Assembly (NCBI GenBank): GCA_021234155.1
Contig: JAJEKV010000023.1
Span: forward strand, 11,482,680-11,546,679
From: Isoetes taiwanensis
Taxonomy: Eukaryota > Streptophyta > Lycopodiopsida > Isoetales > Isoetaceae
Direction of reading: 5' to 3'
Length of the DNA: 64,000 nt
The stretch's first letter is position 1. Each line of letters begins with the position of its first letter. The notes under the pieces are model-generated. The model was not told where the DNA came from. It did not search any database and was given only the letters and a program-made list of their open reading frames with translations. This document shows positions 55,260 through 64,000 of the stretch, in pieces. The translations under genes and the position numbers were made by a program.

Positions 55260-55940
55260 CACAGTAGCATCAATGGACAATTGCGTGTTTTGTGGACATC
55301 ATTTTGTTATTGGATTGGATATGGTGCACCTAGCTCCATATCTTCATGAATACTGTCTTCTTTGTCTCTCCTATATTTTTCTTGGAATAAATCGAGTACA
55401 TGGTTGTAGATGGCCTCCCGAATTAGGAAGTGCACTAGGACTCCAAGGTAACATCTTTTTTATATGCATTTCGTTGTTTAGATTACATAACATATCTTGC
55501 ACATAGTATGAACATGTTGGTAATGCATGCTCATTTTGTAATGTTCCAACTTTTTAGTTTCATTCATTTCATGAGATTCGAGTGTTAAGCTTCGTTTACA
55601 GATGTTGCATTTACTATGTTTGTAGATATAATCTATTTTTTGCATTAGTTGCTTTCGTCTTTGCTAGTGCATGTTATCTTTTTTTTCTCTTTATGTGCTT
55701 TTTTCATGATGTTGCACATTATTATGCATCTTATACCATTCCCATTTTCCAATTACATTAAGCATGCATGTGATGTAAATCGGTTTATGAGCAGAGTTGC
55801 AATGTATATGATGCAAGCCATGCGGCATGTTGTACATAATGCGGTTTACAAGGCCGGTGAAGAATACTGCGAAGACATAAAACCTACATGCACAACGGGT
55901 AATGTTTGTAATCATTCACGATTTGTCGGTGCATAAAATC
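55260..55940 (+). pseudogene. exon-like segments with a Cys/His cluster
   Basis: At 55276-55450 the plus strand reads ASMDNCVFCGHHFVIGLDMV, HLAPYLHEYCLLCLSYIFLG and VHGCRWPPELGSALGL, then a donor CCAAG-GTAACA. C-x2-C ... H-L-x4-H-x2-C-x2-C is a RING/zinc-ribbon-like spacing. After an intron-like T-rich stretch, an acceptor-like ATTACATTAAG at about 55761 opens ACDVNRFMSRVAMYMMQAMR and HVVHNAVYKAGEEYCEDIKP, then a possible donor GGTAATG. Family unknown. Lying just after the coiled-coil relic in the same direction, it may be the same gene. Confidence 0.35.
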
Positions 55941-58367
55941 TAAACATGTTTCTTTATTGCGAAGAGAAAATAGTTGATATGAGCACCGAATACAATGTAA
56001 ACCGACCACCACAAGAAAGAGCACATGAACAACAAAATATAAGAATCGAGTGTACCAACAAACTAGAGCAAAAAACCATAATTACAAAACACTAAAAATT
56101 AAAGGCTGAATTCAATGTAAATCATACCGTGTAATGGTCCCAAGCGAACTTTCAAGCATAGCAACAACATGCAAGACATCCCCGAAACTAATGAAGCAAT
56201 ACAATACGAGGACTAGACGCAAACTATAGAGACTAGAACAACGAATTTCAAGAAGTTAAATAGAACTATCTAGCACATATGGAAGACGACATCAAGGGAC
56301 TACAAACTGAAAAGAACAATTTGGTGAAGACCCCAAACATAGTGAATGGCTAGACAGTACTAGATAGAACATACACGAGAAATGGATTGTGGAAGAGAGG
56401 GGCATAGAAACTTGCTATCGAACCTGGAAGGGTAAGAGGAACAAACTCGCAATTGGATGAATGATTAAAATAAGAATCCTACAAGCAAAAACACCAAGAT
56501 GCAACCAAACAAATGGGGATTCCGGCGAAGAGTGGTATAATATGCTATAATGGGCAACTGAAGGAACAAAGATGTTTGAAGCAGAAAGCAAGCTAGAACA
56601 CAGAGAAAATAAATCGAACAATATGGCGTAGTCGGAAATAGACGTAGAGGGGCTAGCAGACTCAAGAGAACAACATAATGAACAACACCAACTAAATGAA
56701 AAAACTAGAGCAATAGCACCAAATGACACAAGGGGCACAGCCTAATGACATCAAGGGAAGCCAAACTTAAGTTGAACACATCCATAAAACAGGCACAACC
56801 TATAGCCAATACCGAGGATACAAAAGCCATGCCAAAATTCCAATGGCTGTAAGAACCAACTAGACGTGAAAGAAAATATCCGAGAAGTGAATAACTTATG
56901 GGATGCTTGGTAAAGAATGTGGAGATCAGACAGTGGACGGTCAAACAGTAAGGCTAAGACATAACAACATTCACAAGAAGGTGCTAATGTTTATAAATCG
57001 ATCCAAGGAACTTATAGATTTCCATGAAAAGGACAAGATCTCTGGGTGCCTAAACCAGGATAGACGAAGTGACAAGAGGGAAACTTGCATAAAACTAAAG
57101 AAACCCACCAAGTGTCGAGCAAGTCGGAGTGAGATGGAACAAATAGGACTCAAAGGCAATAGAAATTGCTCTGGGAATTGAAGGGCGAGAGGAACAAATT
57201 GGGCAACCGAACAAACTATATTGAGAAGGCCATGAGAAAGGCGAGGGCCAGAGGAACCGAACAGGCGTTGGACAATAAACAAAGTACAACTAAAAATATC
57301 ATGAAACAAGAACACTAAGAGCAATTAGAAAGATGGAGCAACTCGGAGCTATTGAGACAAGTAGAGCAGAGTAACAAGAAGTATAAAAGCAACTTGTACA
57401 CAACCCGAACTGCAAGAGTGAGTACTAACAAGGAACGAGAAAGGGAAGACCATTAGAGCTCAATAAGACAAATGGAACTAAAATGGACAAAAAGGAAAAT
57501 AATGAATGATGTAGTAAAGGGAACGAATAATGGCAATGGAAAGAAATCAATGAGTCAAAAAAAAATTGAAGGGGCACATGGCTAGATGGTCGTAACAATG
57601 ACAAGCAACAAGCCACATACGAGGATACAACATAAAATATGCAACTAAGCTCACAAACATCAATGTAGTAAGAACTTCAACAGCCACAATAAATGTGAAT
57701 GCAAACCGAGATATGGCTCGGCAAAAACCATGTAAACATGGGCAAATGATTTTACAAAATACCACCAATGTAAAACCTTGTGGTAGAAACAATCCCAAAT
57801 AATGTGATGGATCCAAAAATACGCCTGCCCGAACCATGAAGCTACATGATGTGCCCTAAGAAACCACCACAAAAAGAAGTCAACCGTCGTTGAATTGTAT
57901 CATTGCCAAGTTGGAACCGATCCCAACCCCTCGTTTGACTCGACTAGTCCCCTGGAACATAAGCCCGGAAGCAAAATACTATCTATTGAAATGTCCTTCT
58001 TGAATTACCTACAAGCTAAGGACAACAATAACATCATCATCATTCATATACTTTAACACACAACAAAGATTGTATCAAATGCACCAAAACAAAGCTATAT
58101 AAGCAGGTAAACCTTATAGTATTGTGGGTAATTGAGAACAACATATGATCATAGAAAAGTTGAGGTGTTCAAATACTCACATCTAAAGTGGAAACTAAAG
58201 TTGTGCAAGCATGGGAACACATAATCTATATTTGGATAACAATCTTGGCACGATAAAGGCAAACTAATTTCTCTATTCTATTCTATTCTAAACCTCCGGA
58301 AACGACGTAAATCCATCAAAAAGACTTTTTATTTGACAAACCTAGGAAGGCATGAAATCAACTCCTA
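55941..58367. other. spacer, no gene assigned
   Basis: The plus strand is purine-rich in 56.3-57.6 kb, which produces long Leu/Phe/Ser open frames on the minus strand. These are composition effects. A (TTCTA)n run is at 58272-58290. Confidence 0.4.
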
Positions 58368-58680
58368 GATTAACAATAACCCCTGGCACCCTATCTAAAA
58401 AACAAAAAACCAACAATCCATCTAGGCCTAACAACTATGCCAAACAAAAGCTTTTAAAAGAAAATAAAGGAAGATCTACTGCATTCAAACAACCCCAGGC
58501 CTACAACTATGCCAAGCAAAAGCTTTTAAAAAGAAATAATAAAGGACGATCTATACAAACTCTACTGCATTCAAATAACCCATAGCACCCTATCTAAAAA
58601 ACAAAAAACCAACAACCCATGTAGGCCTAACAACTATGCCAAACAAAAAACTTGTTACTAGAAATAATAAAGGAGGGGAT
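58368..58680 (+). repeat. nested tandem repeat
   Basis: The phrase CACCCTATCTAAAAAACAAA, AACAATCCATCTAGGCCTAA and CAACTATGCCAAACAAAAGC occurs near 58387 and again near 58586, and CTACAACTATGCCAAGCAAAAGCTTTTAAAA recurs inside at 58500. The period is about 200 bases with inner copies of about 75. The open frame through it encodes only the repeat. Confidence 0.75.
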
Positions 58681-59249
58681 ACCGGACCCGCAAAACCCCA
58701 AACCACAAAACAAAAGTGGCGGGAAAACCCGCACCCGGTAATTCTGGAGGCTTTTTTGGAACGCAGGGATCGCCTGCGATAGAATCCGGTGCCAAGCGAC
58801 CAAAAACCACCCGATTTTAGAAGCTGGGCGAGGCTAGGAGTTGAGGCAAATCGTGGGCAGCAGCAGGTCCACCAAAAAACAGCTAATGCGGCAGGGTCAT
58901 GCCCGGGAGTAGTGCTCAAGTACACTGAGAACTGATCAAATATGCAGACGAAATTGCAAAGAACAGGAGCAGAGAGGCCATGGGCAATAAGGATGCACAG
59001 AAACCACGAAAGCAATATCTACACTTGTTTTGAGATTAGATCATCAGGAGCACCACGGTCTTTAAGAACCAGGTACGTCCCGAGCCCAATCCATTTGAGG
59101 AAAAACTAGGGAACACAGAACCTGAAGAGCAGTAGGTAACTCTGGAACAAACAGAATTCTGCTCAGAGGCAATGCCGATGAGGAATACTAGCAAGCAACA
59201 TGAATATATAGTAGACAAAGCCAAAGAAAGCCTGCGCCATAGAAGACTC
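58681..59249. other. GC-richer spacer, no gene assigned
   Basis: 58690-58930 is richer in G and C and has CCCGG/CCGG motifs (ACCGGACCCGCAAAACC, GCACCCGGTAATTC). On the minus strand open stretches exist without recognised motifs. It could be the 3' flank of the transposase-like relic that follows. Confidence 0.3.
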
Positions 59250-60641
59250 AAGCTATAGATGGATTTGACGCCAAAATGGCGTGGCGCCAAATCAGAGGTC
59301 CCTTTCCCCAGAATGATTCTCTTCTATATAAGAAAAGAACCATGACATTCTTACATATAAGCAAATAGTAGAAAGCACCTTCTATATTGTCTGGAGCTGC
59401 AAAGAAGGCAAAAACATCTCCAGCTTCGACAATGTCAGTTAATAGAACGTCTTCTTCAGATGCAAACAATGCATCTTCGGTCTGATCTTATTCTTCATTA
59501 AATGCAGTATGATCTATTGACACCAAAACTTTGATATCCCAAGTACCAACATGGAGCAGATTTTCACAACTTTCCCATTGCATTATCCTGCAAGCAGAAC
59601 AGAAATAAGAAAGTGATCTAGTCATTACCATAGCAGGATTTGATTTGTCAAGAGCCATTACAGAATATAAGGCTAATGTTCCTGGCAATATCTTGCAGCC
59701 ATATGGCACTCTTTATGTGAACCACTTTTTGATGGTGGAAATTTCTTCTTCAAAGATGCACAAGCTATGATAGCATCGTTTATTGGCAGACTATCTTCTT
59801 TAAGTTGCTCATCATATAGAGCATTCTTTGCCTTGGCAGACTCTGCATCATGCTCCCCCTTATCATGGCCTGATGCTAAATAGTTTCAGCACATTCTGAT
59901 TTTATGCATCAAAAAATATCTGGCCAGAATCAAGAAGATCGAGCCTGCTTAAAATGTGAAGTACAACCATGAAACTATACAAGATGATGTCTGATGTGTG
60001 TTGCCCCAATATCCTGCAGCCAAGCTTGATGCAATTTGAATGCATAATGGACAAAGTGGAAGTCATGAAGTCTATCGTCAGAAATATAAAAATGAACTAC
60101 ATTTTTTAGTTTCCCATTAATTTTTAATATAGTAATATGGACCGACATAGTTACCTGCTAATTGTGTCAACGTTAGGACTGGATCTTCCTACCAAGTTGA
60201 AGTGTGTAATTCTATGAAAAGTCTAGAACTGAAAGCACATCATTTCTCAAGTTGCCCATACAAATTTTAAATTGTTCAGTCTGCCAATGTGAGGTGAAGT
60301 TATGTATAGTAAACTTAGCCAAATAATCAAACATGATCATCACCATGATAGCAGGTGCTGCTGATTTTTTTACAGACTTTCAATCTCCTAGATGCCCTTT
60401 ATTTTGACTTCTCATTCATAAATTGGTATATTTCCCATTCCACCTCTTCTAATTCACCACCATTTGCAATTTCTTGAGGACACATTGCAATTTGTTTCGT
60501 CCTACATCTGGTACAGGTACCCCTTAGACAGTCCAACACATGCCATTCTACACCAACATATTTGTCACAAATAGTGGCTTTCCATAGTGAGCTTATACAA
60601 CTACGAGTTATCTCCCAAAGCTTTACAATATCTGTTGCATC
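59250..60641 (-). pseudogene. transposase-like relic with RNase-H-fold-type motif order
   Basis: Minus strand from an acceptor (GTTTTGCAG) at 60642: VEWHVLDCLRGTCTRCRTKQ with IAMCPQEIA (C-x4-C-x2-C ... C), stop at 60399. Then LRNDVLSVLDFS, stop, NYTLQLGRKIQS (about 60270-60190), VVHFYISDDRLHDFHFVHYA (about 60105-60030), GCTSHFKQARS and LARYFLMHKIRMC (about 59985-59890), SGHDKGEHDAESAKAKNALY (about 59885-59820), then a C-terminal part with ENLLHVGTWDIKVLVSID and GDVFAFFAAPDN. An Asp in a hydrophobic strand followed by ENY, a later D/G-C-x-S-x-F-K, and G-H-x-K-G-E-x-D fits the catalytic layout of DDE/RNase-H-like transposases. About six stops or frameshifts. I cannot name the superfamily. Confidence 0.6.
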
Positions 60642-60722
60642 CTGCAAAACCACACTCCATTCATATGCATCGATCCACAGCAGCAAGCAGCAGACAATAC
60701 TAATAATTTCTCAGAGCAACAC

Positions 60723-60770
60723 GACGGCATAACGCAGACACAACTTACGGCATAACGCAGACACAACTTT
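60723..60770 (+). repeat. 23-base tandem duplication
   Basis: ACGGCATAACGCAGACACAACTT occurs twice in a row, just upstream (minus sense) of the first exon of the transposase-like relic. Confidence 0.9.
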
Positions 60771-61329
60771 AGCATGGTCATTCGCGGTGTCTAGATTTCA
60801 GACACACAGTAGTACTTTAGATTTAATCTGAGCTGCCTTTAAACTGCAGAAGTCCACAGAGCTATGTCCCATCTTGTGGAAATTCTAATCAAGATGTGGA
60901 CTGCCGGATTTAAGCCTTATATTATCAATATATTGCTTTTTGAAATTTAGTTTAAGCCATGGGTATCCAAAGATTGTCTTTTATTACAAATATTTTGAAG
61001 TTTTTAGCAGATATGAGCAGATCATATTCATATTGTGCTTGAGAAAGATGCTACCAACAAAAAAAATTAAAGGTTATATATCTACATGCTTCATCTGGCA
61101 TTTTGAAGATGAAACTTAACTTGAGTCTGATGATGCTTCTGGAAGTAGCCAAGGTTCCATGATGGCACTTTTGAAAGTAGTCAAGTTTCCATGCTGGCAC
61201 AGTTGGATGGCACGGTTGGATGTAGCACTTGTACTTCTAGAAACTTTTGAATGACGTCAAAGTAAAGCATCCACTGCTTTAAGTGAAAATAATTTCAAAT
61301 TATTTTCAATACTAAATAATTCAAAACCC
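60771..61329. other. spacer with an imperfect repeat
   Basis: At 61137-61235 a phrase like TGGAAGTAGCCAAGGTTCCATGATGGCAC is repeated imperfectly two to three times. No gene seen. Confidence 0.4.
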
Positions 61330-61344
61330 AGTTCGAATTTTACC

Positions 61345-61734
61345 TTCAGAGTATCGAAAAGCCTGCTGGGCAATCCGGTATCAGAACCACTGCTTTCGTT
61401 CCCACCGTGGCCATAGCTACCATTATGGAGATGCAGCAGGCTGAGGAAATGCATGTACAGGAAAGGAAGGATGAAGTAAGGCAGGAGCATTAGAAGCAGG
61501 AAGATTTGGATTAAAATGCCGGAGTCGGAGGATTTTTTTCAAGCTCGGATCAATTGCGGAGACATTTTGCTGCGGATTGTTGAGATGGGTTTGTGTGGGA
61601 TTAATGAATGAAAGCTGAAAATGAAAACCGGAAGTAGAAGGATGGGAGTGCTGCAGCGGTGGTTGAGGCATGAGCATTTTGGGAAGAATAGGCTTGACAG
61701 AAGATGCGGACTCCACGATACATGTAAAGCCCAT
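61345..61734 (-). pseudogene. possible first exon of a Ser/Pro/His-rich, organelle-targeted-like protein
   Basis: On the minus strand an ATG-led frame reads MLMPQPPLQHSHPSTSGFHF, QLSFINPTQTHLNNPQQNVS, LKKILRLRHFNPNLPASNAP and so on, with few acidic residues and many Ser, Pro, His and Asn, as in plastid or mitochondrial transit peptides. After a frame change near 61440 it continues HNGSYGHGGNESSGSDTGLP and SRLFDTLK, followed by a donor-like GTAAAA. The composition and the donor support a degraded first exon. No family recognised, and no matching second exon found. Confidence 0.3.
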
Positions 61735-63232
61735 TTTTCGGCCCTCCTTTTTCCTTCACTTTCTGGCCTCCTTTTCTTCATCATCGCTGCTCAGGATGGA
61801 GCTCTGATGTGTTTCTTTTTCGGTCGCGAATTAAGCCGAACCACCATTAAAGCATTGATCTAACTTACCATAATTCGAACTAGCGGTAAGGCAGGGGCAA
61901 AGGTTGGGTACCTGCGAATTGTGAGGGATGGAAGGGAAGAAATGAAAAACATGTTGAAGAAAAAGAAACTAGCATGGGATTGTTTCATCAGGTGTTTAGG
62001 CCCTAGAAGAAGTATGATAACCCATATACACTAAACATTACAGGCATCCATTTAAGCCTTGTAAAAATCAATTACTTTACGAAGCAAACTTTTAATTTGC
62101 AAAAACTATGCATACCACAATTGATTTAGATTGAATTATCTTTTATCTTAAACAATGCCAATGTTAAGATATAGATGCAAATTGGAGTTGTGTAATTTTG
62201 AATGTCTGCGACAGCCATCTATGCATGTGTCCTCCAAGCTAATTTGAAGGAACCTAGGAATGCAAACACATAATGCCTTGATATCACTGCGAAATGCCTG
62301 CCCTTTCTGAAGTCGTCAAGTTGACGAAATGAGCAAACAATTGATCATCGAGAAGTTTTATCTAGAATGTGTGGTATTGGGTTTAACCACTCTTGATATG
62401 ATGATGAGCATGGATACTAGCAATATTGCAAATATTGTGCTTCCACACCAACAATATTAGAATTATTTGGGATTATGATAAAGCCCATATAACTCTACAA
62501 ACTAGTTTATGAAAAGAAATAGAAAGGGCTATAGTCACCATCACAAGCCAAGAACAAGATGCAATATTAGATACCTTACCTCCTGTCTAGCTCAATGATA
62601 ACTTCAGACACACTTAGTTATGTATAAATAAACACATTAATAAAGAATTTATTCCAAACTCACTATTGTAAAGAAAAATATGGTTGAATTCTTTGTCCAA
62701 ACTGCTTCGAATTCCTTCTGTAGTCTATTTGCCAAACTTCGTAAGCTGTCCATTTATCATTTTAAGCTTTGTAAATGATACAAGATTCTAAGAAGTCTTA
62801 TCTTCTTGAATCAATCCCCATGTATTGTTTTGCACAATTCATTTAGGGTAATAATTGTGCATTAAAGAATAAGAAATCTATGAGAACATTGATATTATTA
62901 CATGCCTAGAGGATTTTGTCACTTTGAGATATTAATATACCCAGATTAGTTTACACAAGAAAATTGGAATTCAATGAGTGATTTCTCCTAAGAGACTAGT
63001 AACAATCGGTATGCATAACTATACTGGGAGTACTTGAGTTGAGACAGTTGGACACCAACTCCCAAGGGAAGGTGTCCAGGTGTGACATCCGCACCATCCA
63101 AGCTGCGACATTTGACACAACAATATAAACCGCGGTCCATGGAATATAGGAAATATTCTAGCAATAGTAATCATCATATCTTTGCACTATATGTATTCAA
63201 TTTTAGCCTGGTAGAGAGATTTAATTTATCGC
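61735..63232. other. spacer, no gene seen
   Basis: AT-rich, no recognised coding, RNA or repeat feature. Confidence 0.4.
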
Positions 63233-63745
63233 CGTAAAAAAGAAAAACGATGAACTTACTCCCGTGGATCGCCGCCACAAGAAGAATGTCACTCTCATTG
63301 TCAATGAAGACAAGTCGCCATATAGATGTGAGAGGGTCTTCAAGTTGTCCTTCTAAACCAAACATTCGAAAGCAAGCTCCCTCTTAAGTTCCTCATAATT
63401 CCTTAAGCGTGTGATGTCCGGGGATCTCTCCTAGCTTATAAACCCGAAAGTGGATTTTGAACTTGAGATAACCATAAGAAAAGCAAACTTTGGCTTTTCA
63501 GAAGAACAAGCGCAAACCTTGGTGAATGTTCTAACAAATGCTTGGTATTGCCGATCTGAGCTAGGTTGCAGGATTCCATTCTCATCGATGCTTGAGTTTA
63601 TGACCATAGAAGAATTGATTGGAAGGTCATTGGAAGATGAACAAACCGCTCCATCAAGTAAAGTTCCTCCGAAAAAATTGATTTGGCATATCCTTCGCTT
63701 GTTCATGGATATGGATGCACTTACACTCGTGGAGTGGGGAATCAA
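63233..63745 (-). pseudogene. auxin response factor (ARF) C-terminal fragment with PB1 domain
   Basis: ARFs are nuclear transcription factors whose C-terminal PB1 domain pairs with Aux/IAA repressors. Minus strand: SSIDENGILQPSSD, FVRTFTKV, an insertion of about 25 residues where the family normally goes directly on, then RSPDITRLRNYEELKRELA, a one-base shift near 63377, MFGLEGQLEDPLTSIWRLVF, IDNESDILLV and, with another one-base shift, GGDPRE. RTFTKV...(R/G)S.DITR....YEEL..EL..MFGLEGQLEDP...W.LVF.D.E.D.LL.GDDPW.E is the ARF PB1 signature, including the Lys of TKV and the acidic motif. The fragment ends at a donor-like GGA-GTAAGT, where ARF genes usually have an intron. The two shifts and the insertion make it a pseudogene. 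Confidence 0.88.
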
Positions 63746-64000
63746 TATTTACTCCAAATAAATGGAGGGGTAAATTTGAAAGGTTATTTTGGCCCGCAAG
63801 ATCCCAATGTGGAATTGATATGACCCGTGCGGTTCTCTAATTGGCTTGCTTCTCTTTCTATTGAGAACCATGCATTTGAGATTTGAGGATCCCAACAGCG
63901 ACGATAACGCCTTGAGTGCTCACCACCAGATTGTCTTGACGCCGCCACGCTTGGATAATGATCGTGACCTCTTTCGTGCTCCAATGGTGCTTGAGATCTT
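63746..64000. other. window edge, possible further ARF exon
   Basis: Open stretches on the minus strand upstream of the ARF fragment show no motif I can assign. If the ARF relic extends 5', it would lie here and beyond the window. Confidence 0.3.

Noticed and set aside
56415-57872. Series of Leu/Phe/Ser-rich minus-strand frames resembling membrane proteins
   Set aside because: The plus strand is purine-rich here, so hydrophobic frames on the other strand are expected. No start, splice or family evidence.
58352-58585. 77-codon Lys/Asn/Gln-rich open stretch
   Set aside because: It translates a nested tandem repeat and ends with it.

Overview
This window reads as nuclear DNA of a land plant. 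The evidence is: recognisable pieces of plant nuclear gene families (P/E-type pentatricopeptide repeat proteins, an auxin response factor, an NDUFAF6-type complex I assembly factor), GT-AG style splice signals, several kinds of non-LTR retrotransposon, a TRIM-type miniature LTR element with a tRNA-Met primer binding site, and long AT-rich spacers. A large-genome non-seed vascular plant such as a fern or lycophyte would fit the density of old LINEs and broken PPR genes, but that is inference and not shown directly. I found no gene that is clearly intact. Nearly every recognisable coding stretch carries frameshifts, in-frame stops or truncation, so this is a repeat-rich, gene-poor segment of fossils.

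Layout. 1-18 kb: mostly anonymous AT-rich DNA with a 190-base polypurine G-run tract (4.56-4.75 kb), a decayed minisatellite built on a CTCGACTC...GAGTCGAG inverted repeat (6.74-7.24 kb), a (GATA)n array, and a 95-base direct repeat at 14.1 and 15.2 kb. 18-21 kb: a GC-rich promoter-like block, then a minus-strand LINE with a clear reverse transcriptase and a pentanucleotide 3' tail. 22.3-22.7 kb: a TRIM element. 23.3-28.3 kb: the most unusual part. A decayed minus-strand multi-exon gene whose N-terminal part resembles a ParB/sulfiredoxin-like domain and whose C-terminal part resembles an FCP1/SCP-type HAD phosphatase is riddled with, and flanked by, about fifteen copies of the 18-base palindrome CTCGACTCGCGAGTCGAG set in tandem and inverted repeats. 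29.9-37.4 kb: LINE ORF1, endonuclease and RT fragments in both orientations, then a tandem duplication with a nested LINE 3' end. 38.06 kb: a 321-base MITE with 22-base perfect terminal inverted repeats. 42.9 kb: a tRNA-derived SINE-like unit. 44.6-51.3 kb: three broken PPR genes and an intronless NDUFAF6 copy. 52.7-54 kb: two LINE fragments in opposite orientation. 54.1-55.95 kb: an unassigned plus-strand coiled-coil/Cys-rich coding relic. 59.25-60.64 kb: a minus-strand relic of a transposase-like protein with an RNase-H-fold-like motif order. 63.2-63.75 kb: a broken auxin response factor C-terminal (PB1) segment.

How the parts relate: I see no operon or pathway. The common theme is retroposition and DNA transposition acting on gene fragments. 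The best candidates for something undescribed are the ParB-like/HAD two-domain gene with its palindrome cloud and the transposase-like relic at 59-61 kb. All family names rest on motifs read by eye. No database search was possible.
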